Source: Arthrobacter wenxiniae (lineage in GTDB: Bacteria > Actinomycetota > Actinomycetes > Actinomycetales > Micrococcaceae). From it: DNA of 64,000 nucleotides. Made by a program: the position numbers and the translations under genes. The DNA lies in NCBI RefSeq assembly GCF_013376105.1, contig NZ_JAAMFM010000006.1, positions 1 to 64,000 of the forward strand, read 5' to 3'. Below the pieces are notes generated by a model, which worked only from the letters and a program-made list of their open reading frames with translations, made no database searches and was not told the DNA's origin. Shown here piece after piece: positions 7,066 through 15,314 of the stretch (its first letter is position 1; each line of letters begins with the position of its first letter).

Positions 7066-7914
7066 CTATTCTGCGGATTCGTGCGGTTCGGCGGTGAGGG
7101 GCGTGCCCGTCCCGGGAGCGGACGACGCCGTTCCTTGGCCTGGCGCCAGAGGCGCCCCCGGCGTGGTACCCGCCGGGGCCGTCGGCGCGGTACCCGCCGG
7201 GGCCGCGGGCGTGGTGCCCGCCGGCGCCCCCGGCGCGGAGGAAGGTGCCGCTGGAAGGGGGGAGCCCGGCGTCGGGCCCGGCTCCTCCGGCGAAACATAA
7301 TTGCCCTTGGTGCGGTTGCCCAGGCGCAGGATCTCGCCGTTGCGCAGGTACCAGAGCGTGCCGTCCTCGCCCAGGACCCGGGTGATGCGCAGGCCCACGT
7401 ACTCGACCTGGCCGATGACCTCGCTGGTCTGGATGACGTCGCCGATCCCGTACTGGTCCTCGAGGGTGATGAAAATGCCGGCCAGGAAGTCGCGGATCAA
7501 TTGCTGGCTGCCGAAGCCGATGGCGATGCCCACCACGCCCACGCTGGCCAGCAGGGGCCCGATGTTCACCTGGAACGCCATCAACAGGTAGAACCCGCCG
7601 ATGACAACCACTATCACTGTCAGCAGCGAGTTCAGCAGTGTGCCGATGGTGCGGGCCCGCTGGACACGCCGTTCGTTGTCCAGGGCGCGCATCATGGGGT
7701 CGAGGTTGCGGAAGACGGGCTTGACCCAGCCAAAGGTGCGCTGGTGCCAGGTACCCTTCCCGATGTGGGTGACGACGGACTTGATCAGGTAGTGCGCAAT
7801 CAGCCAGAAGATCAGCGATATGCCCACTGCCAGCCCGGCGTGCAAAAGGTTGTCCAGGAATGAGTTGCCGGCGGCTTCAATGGTGTTCAAGGGCAAGGGC
7901 TTATCACCTGACAT
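7066..7914 (-). CDS. mscS: Small-conductance mechanosensitive channel (MscS family)
   Basis: A 282-residue inner-membrane channel that opens under membrane tension to release solutes on hypo-osmotic shock. Membrane segments are seen at about residues 25-47 and 90-113. The pore-lining helix is at about 118-145 (GPLLASVGVVGIAIGFGSQ), followed by the beta domain (LEDQYGIGDVIQTSEVIGQVEYVGLRIT). The usual C-terminal alpha/beta domain is short or absent: after RNGEILRLGNRTKGNY the chain becomes a Pro/Ala/Gly/Thr tail of about 70 residues with repeats of the type APAGTTP. Co-transcription with the downstream globin is likely. The tail is probably cytoplasmic and disordered. Confidence 0.9.
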   Translation of the reverse strand: MSGDKPLPLNTIEAAGNSFLDNLLHAGLAVGISLIFWLIAHYLIKSVVTHIGKGTWHQRTFGWVKPVFRNLDPMMRALDNERRVQRARTIGTLLNSLLTVIVVVIGGFYLLMAFQVNIGPLLASVGVVGIAIGFGSQQLIRDFLAGIFITLEDQYGIGDVIQTSEVIGQVEYVGLRITRVLGEDGTLWYLRNGEILRLGNRTKGNYVSPEEPGPTPGSPLPAAPSSAPGAPAGTTPAAPAGTAPTAPAGTTPGAPLAPGQGTASSAPGTGTPLTAEPHESAE

Positions 7915-8006
7915 CTTCGGGGGTTGGGAAACGGGCTTTGTTCCAGCCTAGCGCCCGAGACTGGCAGTTCCCTTCCGGGCACATCCGGGCATCCACGTCC
8001 GCCGGC

Positions 8007-8489
8007 TCAGTCCTGTGTGGGCGCCGCCAGGCCGGGCTCGTGGTGGACCGGGAAGTTCACGCTGCGGGCTATGAAGCATTTCCGGTTCGCCTCGGCATGC
8101 AGCGAAAGCGCCAGTCCTTCCGTGGCGGGACCGGCCACGGCAATCCTCGGGTGCAGCGTCACCGAGGTGAACTGCCCGCTGCCGTCCGGGTTCAGCACCA
8201 TGGTGCCGGTGGCCGTGTCCTCGTACCGGGTCACCACCACGCCGTGCATGACCGCAACATGCAGGTAGGAGAGCATGTGGCACTGGGACAGGGCCGTGAC
8301 GAGCAGCAGTTCCGGGTTCCAGCGCTCCCGGTCGCCGTGGAACGTCCTGTCCGCCGACCCCAGCAGCGTGGGCAGGCCAACGGCCGTGACGCTGTGGTCA
8401 CGGCCGTAGGCCTTGTAGCCGGACGTCCCGGTGCCCCGGTTGCCCGTCCAAAATACGTTGATTTCGTAGTGGTGTTCGTTCGGTTCCAT
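8007..8489 (-). CDS. OsmC/Ohr-family peroxiredoxin
   Basis: A 160-residue member of the OsmC family, which reduces organic hydroperoxides with paired cysteines. The two expected Cys are present: one in LVTALSQCHMLSYLH and one in EANRKCFIARSVNFPV. The chain begins MEPNEHHYEINVFW; a longer upstream reading frame is Arg-rich and is not believed. A -10 box 7 bases upstream supports this ATG. It lies 32 bases downstream of the SGNH hydrolase gene on the same strand, with its own promoter in between. Confidence 0.9.
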   Translation of the reverse strand: MEPNEHHYEINVFWTGNRGTGTSGYKAYGRDHSVTAVGLPTLLGSADRTFHGDRERWNPELLLVTALSQCHMLSYLHVAVMHGVVVTRYEDTATGTMVLNPDGSGQFTSVTLHPRIAVAGPATEGLALSLHAEANRKCFIARSVNFPVHHEPGLAAPTQD

Positions 8490-8496
8490 GCTGCCC

Positions 8497-8502
8497 AGCC
8501 TA
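8497..8502 (-). promoter_or_regulatory. Putative -10 box for leaderless osmC-like gene
   Basis: On the minus strand TAGGCT ends 7 bases before the ATG, and the spacer gggcagc is a poor ribosome binding site. Confidence 0.4.
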
Positions 8503-8521
8503 GCGGCGCCCCGTGCGGATG

Positions 8522-9337
8522 CTAGAGGAACAGCCTCAGTGCCGCCGTGTAGCCGTTGAGATAGCCGGCCGCTGTCGGATGGAAGACGAAGGGGTTCGCG
8601 TCGCCCGGACCCACAATCCACTGTGAGGCGGACGGTATGCCGTGTCCGGCAAACGCCCATGACACGGGGACGAACCTGGCGCCGTTGGTCAGCGCCGTCC
8701 AGGCAATGGTGCCATTGAGCAGCTCGGCCGCGCCGTTCATGGTCTTGGCGGCCGCGACCTGCGCTGCCGGGTAGCCCAGCGCGGCCATGTTGGCCGGTTC
8801 AAACAGCTCCGGATAGCCCAGGAAGGCGATTTTGGCCCGTGGGGCCTTTGCCTTGACAGCCCTGATCAGTGATTTGAGCTGGGCCGGCAGCTTCGTCAAT
8901 TTCTCCAGCGAGGCCTGCAAAGCCGCCGTGCAGGTGCTGCTTTGCGGCGCCGCCACACAGGCCGCGGACACATCGCCCGTCCCAATATCGTTGCCGCCCA
9001 CGGTCAGCGTGATGAGGCGCGTCGTGGCGGGGATCAACGGCACCTGCAGCGCCTGGACCTGCGCCGCGGTGGCGCCGTAGCAGGCCAGGTTCACCATGGC
9101 CTGGTGCGTGGCCGCCGCGTAGTCGTTGCCATAGCCGTTGGGGCTTTGCAGGCACGGCAGGGACTCGGCCCCGCCACCCGTGCCGGCGGAATATGAGTCG
9201 CCCAGCACGGTATACGTGACCGGCGGTGCGGACTGGGCTGTGGCCGGGGCTCCGGCGATGCCTGCAATGAGCCCCAGGCTCATCAAAGCCGCCACGCCTG
9301 TGCGTGCGGCGAAAATCCTCAGTCGATGTAGGTACAT
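8522..9337 (-). CDS. Secreted SGNH/GDSL hydrolase
   Basis: A 271-residue exported esterase or lipase. A signal peptide of about 35 residues ends near PATAQSA. Block I is GDSYSAG with catalytic S48, block III is VGGNDIG, and block V has FHPTAAGY with the catalytic His. Pairs of Cys (for example LPCLQ, NLACYG, AACVAA, STCTAA) suggest disulphides, as in the Streptomyces secreted SGNH lipases. The substrate is not evident. It is transcribed on the minus strand from a -10 box directly before the ATG. Confidence 0.9.
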   Translation of the reverse strand: MYLHRLRIFAARTGVAALMSLGLIAGIAGAPATAQSAPPVTYTVLGDSYSAGTGGGAESLPCLQSPNGYGNDYAAATHQAMVNLACYGATAAQVQALQVPLIPATTRLITLTVGGNDIGTGDVSAACVAAPQSSTCTAALQASLEKLTKLPAQLKSLIRAVKAKAPRAKIAFLGYPELFEPANMAALGYPAAQVAAAKTMNGAAELLNGTIAWTALTNGARFVPVSWAFAGHGIPSASQWIVGPGDANPFVFHPTAAGYLNGYTAALRLFL

Positions 9338-9343
9338 GCCCTG

Positions 9344-9349
9344 AAGCTA
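9344..9349 (-). promoter_or_regulatory. Putative -10 box for leaderless SGNH hydrolase gene
   Basis: On the minus strand TAGCTT ends exactly 6 bases before the ATG, with spacer cagggc. Confidence 0.45.
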
Positions 9350-9464
9350 CGCCCAAATCACGCCGCACGGCTATACTTTGGGGCACGATTGTGAAGCTGT
9401 TTCCCGCCCATTGCCGCGCCGGTGGCAGCGTGAGGAAACACTGGCAAAAACGGTTCCCGGAAAC

Positions 9465-9506
9465 GTTGAGGGGGCACACCCCGTGCCGGCGGTGTGCCCC
9501 CTCAAC
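9465..9506 (-). terminator. Terminator of pepN
   Basis: A perfect 16-bp inverted repeat (gttgagggggcacacc and its complement) surrounds a 10-base loop 25 bases beyond the pepN stop. There is no U tract, as is common in actinobacterial terminators. Confidence 0.75.
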
Positions 9507-9530
9507 GATGCGGGTCAGGAACGACGGGGG

Positions 9531-12089
9531 TCAGGCGTCCGCGGCCTGCGCCTTCAGCGCCCGCACCACGCCGTCACGGCTCTCCACCACGAGGCGGCGC
9601 AGGGCCGGGACCTCGGAACCCAGCCCGGCAAGGAACGCGTCCGTGGCGTCCACCGTGGACTGCGCCACGAGCTGCGAGGGGTACAGCCCGGTGATGATGG
9701 TGGACGCGGTCTCGTACGACTTCTCCGCCCACACGCCCCGGATCGCGGCAAAGTACTTCTCCACGTACGGCTGCAGCAGGGAGGTGTCCCACACCCGCCC
9801 GAAGCCCGTGATGGCGGCACGCTGCACGGCGTTGGCGCCTTCCCCGCGCACGACGACGGACTCCCACGTCCCAGCCTTGCCTTCCGGCGTCGGGATGGCC
9901 GCGCGGGCGGTGGCCGCCGCGAGCTGGCCGTTCTGGGTGTTGTCCCGCGCCAGCTCGGCGTCGATGTTGCCCTGGGCCGCGCGCGCCCCGGCCACGAGGG
10001 AGGTCAGCAGTTCCCAGCGCAGGTCCGTATCGATCTCCAGGCCGGCCAGCGACTCGGTTCCCTCGAGCAGTTCCTGGACGGTGTCCAGCTGGACGTCCGT
10101 CTGGGCGTGCAGGGCGAAGGCCTTCACAAATTGCAGCTGCGCGTCGGAGCCGGCCGCCGCATCCCGGGCCAGGGTCCAGAGCGTGTCCGCGGCGGCCACG
10201 GCGGTTTCGTGCTGGTGCTCCGGCGCCACATAGAAGTGCAGGGCCGTGGCCAGCTGGCGCAGCAGCACCGTGACGGCGGTGGAGCCGCTCTCATGGCCGA
10301 TGCTGGCCAGCACCAGTTCAACGTACTCGCGGGCGGGGGTCTCGCCGTCGCGTGCGGCATCCCACGCGGAGGCGGCAACCAGCGTGCGCGGCAGCGAGTC
10401 CTTGAAGTCCTTCAGGTGCTCCTTGGCCGTGGCCAGGGACTCCGGATCGAGGCGGATCTTGGCGTAGGCGAGGTCGTCGTCGTTCACCAGGACCAGCGCG
10501 GGGCGCGCCAGGCCCACCAGTTCGGAGACGGGCGTCACGGCGCCGTCCACGTCCAGCTCCACGCGATGCGTGCGGACCAGCCTGCCCGCATCCGCTCCGG
10601 ACGCGGCGAAGTTGTAGAAGCCCACGGCCGCGCGGTGGGGGCGCAGCACGGGGTGTCCGGGGGCGGCGGACTGGAGGATCGAGAATGAGGTGATGGCGCC
10701 GTCGTCGTCCACTTCGATGGCGGGCTTGAAGGTGTTCACGCCGGCCGTCTCCAGCCACTTCCCGGTCCAGGCGGAGAGGTCGCGGCCGCTGGCGGCTTCC
10801 AGTTCCACCATGAGGTCCGCCAGCTCGGTGTTGGACCAGGCGTGCTTGGCAAAGTACGCGCGCAGGCCGGCCATGAACTTTTCCTGCCCCACCCAGGCGA
10901 CGAGCTGGCGCAGCACCGAGGCGCCCTTGGCGTAGGTGATGCCGTCAAAGTTGACCAGCACGTCCTCCAGGTCGGTGATCTCGGCCTTGATCGGGTGCGT
11001 GGACGGCAGCTGGTCCTGGCGGTAGGCCCACCCTTTCTCCATCGAGGAGAACGAGGTCCAGGCGTCAGCGTACCCCGCGTTTTCAGCGGCGGCCAGGGTG
11101 GACATGAACTCGGCGAAGGACTCGTTGAGCCACAGGTCGTTCCACCAGCGCATGGTGACCAGGTCGCCAAACCACATGTGGGCGAGCTCGTGCAGGATGG
11201 TGATGGCGCGCCGTTCCACCGTGGCGTCGGTGACCTTGGAGCGGAACACGTAGCTTTCCAGGAACGTCACGGCGCCGGCGTTTTCCATCGCCCCGGCGTT
11301 GAACTCGGGAACGAACAGCTGGTCGTACTTCGGGAACGGGTAGGGGGTGCCGAACTGCTCTTCGTAGAACTCAAAGCCCCGGCGGGTCAGCTCAAAGACG
11401 TTGTCCGCGTCCATGAACTCCATGAGCGACTTCCGCGCAAACACGCCCAGCGGGATGGTGCGCCCGTCCGAGCTGGTCAGTTCGCTGCGCACGGACTGGT
11501 ACGGGCCGGCGATCAGCGCGGTGACGTAGCTGGACATCGTCAGGGTGGGCTCGAAGTGCCAAGTGGACTTGCCCTCGCCGGCCGGGACGGGTTCCGGCGT
11601 GGGGGAGTTGGAGATGACGTCCCAGTGGTCCGGCGCGGTCACATGGAAGGTAAAAACGGCCTTCTGGTCCGGCTGCTCGAACACGGCAAACATGCGGCGG
11701 CTGTCCGGGACCTCGAACTGGCTGTAAAGATAGACCTCGTTGTCCACCGGGTCCACAAACCTGTGCAGGCCCTCGCCCGTGTTCATGAACAGCGCGTCCG
11801 CCTCGACGGTGAGCACGTTCTCCGCGGCGAGCCCGGGCAGTTGGATGCGGACTCCGTCGGACACCACTTTGGGGTCAAGTTCCACGCCGTTCAAGGTGAC
11901 CCGGTGCACCTTGTCCGTCACCGCGTCAATGAACGACGACGAGCCCTCCTTCGCGCTGAACCTCACCGTGGTGGTGGACGGGAACGTCTCGGCGGACCGT
12001 GTCAGGTCCAGGGTCACGTCGTAGTCCTTGACGGTCAGGGTGGCGGTGCGCTCGATCGCTTCGGCGCGGGTCAGGTTCAAGCCAGGCAA
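9531..12089 (-). CDS. pepN: Aminopeptidase N (M1 zinc metallopeptidase)
   Basis: An 852-residue cytoplasmic zinc aminopeptidase that removes N-terminal residues from peptides. The substrate-binding motif GAMEN is at residues 266-270. The zinc site HELAH is at 300-304 with E323 in LNESFAEF, the M1 pattern HExxH-X18-E. The N-terminal beta domain (KDYDVTLDL) and a long C-terminal helical ERAP1-like domain make up the rest. The TTG at 12087-12089 is chosen because ggaagg lies at the right distance and the product starts PGLNLTRAEA; an upstream ATG would add 20 unusual residues. The gene ends at a strong hairpin and diverges from a membrane protein gene. Confidence 0.95.
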   Translation of the reverse strand: MPGLNLTRAEAIERTATLTVKDYDVTLDLTRSAETFPSTTTVRFSAKEGSSSFIDAVTDKVHRVTLNGVELDPKVVSDGVRIQLPGLAAENVLTVEADALFMNTGEGLHRFVDPVDNEVYLYSQFEVPDSRRMFAVFEQPDQKAVFTFHVTAPDHWDVISNSPTPEPVPAGEGKSTWHFEPTLTMSSYVTALIAGPYQSVRSELTSSDGRTIPLGVFARKSLMEFMDADNVFELTRRGFEFYEEQFGTPYPFPKYDQLFVPEFNAGAMENAGAVTFLESYVFRSKVTDATVERRAITILHELAHMWFGDLVTMRWWNDLWLNESFAEFMSTLAAAENAGYADAWTSFSSMEKGWAYRQDQLPSTHPIKAEITDLEDVLVNFDGITYAKGASVLRQLVAWVGQEKFMAGLRAYFAKHAWSNTELADLMVELEAASGRDLSAWTGKWLETAGVNTFKPAIEVDDDGAITSFSILQSAAPGHPVLRPHRAAVGFYNFAASGADAGRLVRTHRVELDVDGAVTPVSELVGLARPALVLVNDDDLAYAKIRLDPESLATAKEHLKDFKDSLPRTLVAASAWDAARDGETPAREYVELVLASIGHESGSTAVTVLLRQLATALHFYVAPEHQHETAVAAADTLWTLARDAAAGSDAQLQFVKAFALHAQTDVQLDTVQELLEGTESLAGLEIDTDLRWELLTSLVAGARAAQGNIDAELARDNTQNGQLAAATARAAIPTPEGKAGTWESVVVRGEGANAVQRAAITGFGRVWDTSLLQPYVEKYFAAIRGVWAEKSYETASTIITGLYPSQLVAQSTVDATDAFLAGLGSEVPALRRLVVESRDGVVRALKAQAADA

Positions 12090-12274
12090 GGTGATGCCTT
12101 CCGTTCGGTGTCGGGTGGACAGTGCCGGCTCGGCGCCGGCGGCATGCATTCAGTCTGTCACTTTACGGGCTGCCTTGTGAGTGCCGCCACGGCGCCCCGC
12201 CCATGATGCGGGCCGCGGGCCGGCGGGCAGGCAGGATGGTGCGGGTGCGCGGCCCGTATGGAAAAGTAGGCACC

Positions 12275-13264
12275 ATGGATGCACCCGCGGCGGAGAACGG
12301 CAACGGGCGCCACGTTGACGCGAGGGCGCTGCGCTTTGCCATCCTCTTTCCCGTGCTGCTGTGCCTGGGCCTGACGGGAGGCGCCCTGCTGCTGGCCGGG
12401 TCGCTGCCGGGCGGGGCCGAGCTGCCCACCGGCGGCGGGCCCCTCCCGCTGCCCGTCTTCATGGCCGTGGCCGTCGGGGCCACCCTGCTCCTTGGGGCGG
12501 GGATCGGATCCTTCGGGGCACAGACCAGGCTGCCGCGCAACCTGCGCCGCCTGCTGCTGGGTGCAGCCATGGCGCTGCAGCTGGGCTCCGTCACCATATT
12601 TTCCGCCGCCCTGCTGGGCCAGTCCGGTGCCGGCGGGGCCGCCCCGCAGCGGCTGGACGGCTACGTGGCGCTGATGGGCAGCGGGCTCGCCGCGTCCATG
12701 GGATTGATCCTGGCCCTGACATTCAAGCCCGACGAGCAGTGGACCGGGTCCGACGACGACGCCCTCGCCGACATGCTCGAGCTGGAGGCGGACCCCACCG
12801 CCGCCAACGACCGCCTGGCCTATGCCATCCACCCCCGCAGCTCCGTCATCATCATGATCCTGCTGGCCGGCCTCCTGCCCGGCGCCGTCCTGACAGTGGT
12901 CAGCGCGTGGTTCCTGGCGGCATTCGGGGCGGCCGCGTTGCTGGCCGTCGGAACCCTCTGTGCCACCGTTCAGGTGGACCGCAGCAGCCTGGCCGTCAAG
13001 ATGGCGGGGCTCGTTCCCGTCATCGTCCTGGCCTGCTCCGAGGTGGAGGCCGCGGTCTCCCTCGACATCAAGGCGCGCGACTACGGCGGCTGGGGCCTGC
13101 GAAAGCACCGCGGCACGGAAAGCTTCCTGGCCTACTCGGGGGCCGCCGTCGTGCTGCGGAACGTCAGGGGCAGGGCGGTGCTCAGCGCCCCCAACCTGGA
13201 CACGGCGGACGACCTCGCCGCGATCCTCAACCGCCGTGCAGGCAAGCTGCCCGGTCAGCACTGA
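12275..13264 (+). CDS. Multi-pass membrane protein with PH-like C-terminus
   Basis: A 329-residue integral membrane protein. Hydrophobic segments at about residues 20-41, 56-77, 90-108, 125-143 and a pair at about 190-225 indicate five or six passes. A loop rich in Asp/Glu (SDDDALADMLELEADP) separates the first four from the last. The C-terminal 100 residues are soluble and resemble a small bacterial PH-like domain (GGWGLRKHRGTESFLAYSGAAVVLRNV). I do not recognise the family. The ATG at 12275 is preferred to a start 51 codons upstream because the upstream part is Arg-rich; the ribosome binding site is weak. Confidence 0.75.
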   Translation: MDAPAAENGNGRHVDARALRFAILFPVLLCLGLTGGALLLAGSLPGGAELPTGGGPLPLPVFMAVAVGATLLLGAGIGSFGAQTRLPRNLRRLLLGAAMALQLGSVTIFSAALLGQSGAGGAAPQRLDGYVALMGSGLAASMGLILALTFKPDEQWTGSDDDALADMLELEADPTAANDRLAYAIHPRSSVIIMILLAGLLPGAVLTVVSAWFLAAFGAAALLAVGTLCATVQVDRSSLAVKMAGLVPVIVLACSEVEAAVSLDIKARDYGGWGLRKHRGTESFLAYSGAAVVLRNVRGRAVLSAPNLDTADDLAAILNRRAGKLPGQH

Positions 13265-13322
13265 GGCGCCGGTTTCGGTAGTCTGGAAGCGACTGCACCC
13301 CACCAAGCCTGAAGGACCACCC

Positions 13323-13796
13323 ATGCGCGTTCACATCGCCACCGACCACGCCGGCATGGAGCTCAGCTCCCACCTCATCACCGAACTGTCCGCGAAGGGC
13401 TACGAGATGGTGGACCACGGACCCAAGGCCTACGACGCCGAGGACGACTACCCCTCCTTCTGCATCAACGCCGCCCTCGCCGTGGTGGCCGACCAGGCCG
13501 CCGGCGTGGACGCGCTGGGCATTGTGCTGGGCGGCTCGGGCAACGGCGAGCAAATTGCGGCGAACAAGGTCAAGGGCGTGCGTGCGGCCCTGGCCTGGAA
13601 CCATTCCACCGCCACCCTGGCCCGCGAGCACAACGACGCCAACGTGGTGGCCGTGGGCGGGCGCCAGCACACCGTTGAGGAGGCCACCGCGATCATCGAG
13701 GCGTTCCTCACCGAGCCGTTCAGCCACGCCGAACGCCACGTGCGCCGCATCGGCAAGATCGCCGCATACGAGGCCACGGGCGAGGTGGTCGGCTAG
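13323..13796 (+). CDS. rpiB: Ribose-5-phosphate isomerase B
   Basis: A 157-residue enzyme interconverting ribose-5-phosphate and ribulose-5-phosphate in the pentose phosphate pathway. It has the RpiB fold: MRVHIATDHAG at the start, GIVLGGSGNGEQIAANKVKG at the active site and NVVAVGGRQHT later. The active-site Cys of the E. coli enzyme is replaced by Glu in GSGNGE, as in the mycobacterial type. The stop is two bases before the GTG of the Nei/Fpg gene, so the two genes form an operon. Confidence 0.94.
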   Translation: MRVHIATDHAGMELSSHLITELSAKGYEMVDHGPKAYDAEDDYPSFCINAALAVVADQAAGVDALGIVLGGSGNGEQIAANKVKGVRAALAWNHSTATLAREHNDANVVAVGGRQHTVEEATAIIEAFLTEPFSHAERHVRRIGKIAAYEATGEVVG

Positions 13797-13798
13797 GC

Positions 13799-14818
13799 GT
13801 GCCTGAGGGGCATTCGATCCACCGGCTGGCCCGTCAGTTCAACGACGTGTTTGGCGGGGCCGCCCTGGCCGTGACCAGTCCGCAGGGGAAGTTCGACGCC
13901 GGCGCGGCCCGGGTTGACGGGCAGGTGCTGGAACTCGCCGAGGCCCACGGGAAGCAGTTGTTCCTGTTTTTCTCGCACGAGCTGGCCATGCGGGTTCATC
14001 TGGGCCTCTACGGCGCCTGGGACTTTGGCGGCGACTCGACGTTCACCGGGGCGTCCAGCATTGGCGCGCCCCGGCGGATTGGCGAGCGGGAGCTTGCGCC
14101 CGAGGTCGGGGACTACAACGGCCCGCCCGAACCCGTCGGGGCGGTCCGGGCCCGGCTGGTCTCGGCCCACGGGTGGGCCGACCTCCGCGGCCCGGCGGCC
14201 TGCGAGGTGCTGACGCTGGCCGAGGCGTCCGCCGTGCGGTCCAGGCTGGGCCCGGACCCCCTGCTCAACCGGTCCGGCGGCCGGGAGGAATTTGTCCGGC
14301 GCATCCGCAAGAGTTCCACCTCCATTGCGCTGCAGCTGATGAAGCAGGATGTCCTGGCCGGCGTGGGCAATGTGTACCGCGCCGAGGTGCTCTTCCGGTG
14401 CAGGCTGGACCCTCAGCTGCCCGGCACCTCCCTTCAGCGCGGGGAAGCGGAGGCGTTGTGGGATGAGATCACGCTCGTGATGGCCGACGGCGTCCTCGAC
14501 GGCCGCATCATCACCACCGAACTGGCGGACCGTCCCTCCGGCATGGGCGCCCAGGTGGGCCACGCCCTTGCCGCCGCCGGGAGGTGGGAGGACCGGCGCG
14601 GTTCCGGGGCTGTTGCCGGCCCGGCCGCGGCGGAGGGCGGGGGAGAGGCGGAACGGATGGGTCCGGCGTCGGCCGTTAACAGGGACGTTCCGGCGCAGGA
14701 CGCCCATTACGTCTATAAGCGCAACGGCCAGCCGTGCCGGCGCTGCGGGACGATGGTGGCCATGACGGAGCTCGGCGGCCGCAAGCTCTACTGGTGCCCT
14801 GGGTGCCAGTGCTCTTAA
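13799..14818 (+). CDS. nei: Fpg/Nei family DNA glycosylase-AP lyase
   Basis: A 339-residue base-excision repair enzyme that removes oxidised bases and cleaves the AP site. After removal of the initiator Met the chain begins Pro-Glu-Gly-His, the catalytic Pro and Glu of the family. Conserved points are GKQLFLFF (the active-site Lys region), a helix-two-turn-helix with MKQDVLAGVGNVYRAEVLF, and a C-terminal zinc finger CRRCG...WCPGC. The PEGHSIHRLA start is typical of the actinobacterial Nei2 group rather than of MutM. A Gly/Arg-rich insertion before the zinc finger is unusual. The GTG at 13799 lies two bases after rpiB. Confidence 0.92.
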   Translation: MPEGHSIHRLARQFNDVFGGAALAVTSPQGKFDAGAARVDGQVLELAEAHGKQLFLFFSHELAMRVHLGLYGAWDFGGDSTFTGASSIGAPRRIGERELAPEVGDYNGPPEPVGAVRARLVSAHGWADLRGPAACEVLTLAEASAVRSRLGPDPLLNRSGGREEFVRRIRKSSTSIALQLMKQDVLAGVGNVYRAEVLFRCRLDPQLPGTSLQRGEAEALWDEITLVMADGVLDGRIITTELADRPSGMGAQVGHALAAAGRWEDRRGSGAVAGPAAAEGGGEAERMGPASAVNRDVPAQDAHYVYKRNGQPCRRCGTMVAMTELGGRKLYWCPGCQCS

Positions 14819-14896
14819 ACAGAATCCGCTCCCTTGCCCCATTTTCGCGCCCGGTGGACCGGTGGCGGAAACGGGGAACGGGCGCGGAAACCAAAA

Positions 14897-14927
14897 CCCC
14901 GGCTCTCGACAAGCTCGATCACCGGGG
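14897..14927. repeat. REP-like palindrome
   Basis: The segment ccccgg-ctc-tcga-caagc-tcga-tca-ccgggg folds into a nested hairpin. Similar tcgacaagctcga-containing palindromes are scattered between genes in relatives, to my recollection. Here it lies between nei and tRNA-Gly and may terminate either transcript. Confidence 0.5.
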
Positions 14928-14934
14928 AATGCGG

Positions 14935-15005
14935 AGGGGGCGACGGGAATCGAACCCGCGTAATCAGTTTGGAAGACTGAGGCTTTACCATTAAGCTACG
15001 CCCCC
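14935..15005 (-). tRNA. tRNA-Gly (anticodon TCC)
   Basis: On the minus strand the acceptor GGGGGCG pairs with CGCCCCC. The D arm, the anticodon arm CAGTC-TTCCAAA-CTGAT and the T arm GCGGG-TTCGATT-CCCGT complete a 71-base cloverleaf with discriminator T. The anticodon TCC reads GGA and GGG. A CCA end is not encoded. Confidence 0.94.
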
Positions 15006-15153
15006 GGAAATTCGCCTTGTCGGCTGAACAACTCCTCGATACTAGCAACGCACCCGGTCCCCCGCAAATCCACGGCGGGGCTTTAGGGGTGGCGCCAGGC
15101 CGGGCCAGATTGTGCATCCTCCAAGGTTTGCCCGTAGACTGTTCCGGGCACTA

Positions 15154-15226
15154 CGGGGCGTAGCGTAGTGGCTAGCGCGCCTGCTTTGGGAGCAGGAGAC
15201 CGCAGGTTCGAGTCCTGTCGCCCCGA
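15154..15226 (+). tRNA. tRNA-Pro (anticodon TGG)
   Basis: The acceptor CGGGGCG pairs with CGCCCCG. The anticodon arm is CCTGC-TTTGGGA-GCAGG and the T loop is TTCGAGT. The anticodon TGG reads CCA and CCG. The discriminator is A, with no encoded CCA. It lies 88 bases before the trigger factor gene. Confidence 0.94.
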
Positions 15227-15314
15227 CTCAGCATAATCCGGTTCACGTTTGGTCAGTGACTGCCCATGTGCTGGTGCCTAACATCCACCAACAGACCATC
15301 AGGAGTACCACACT

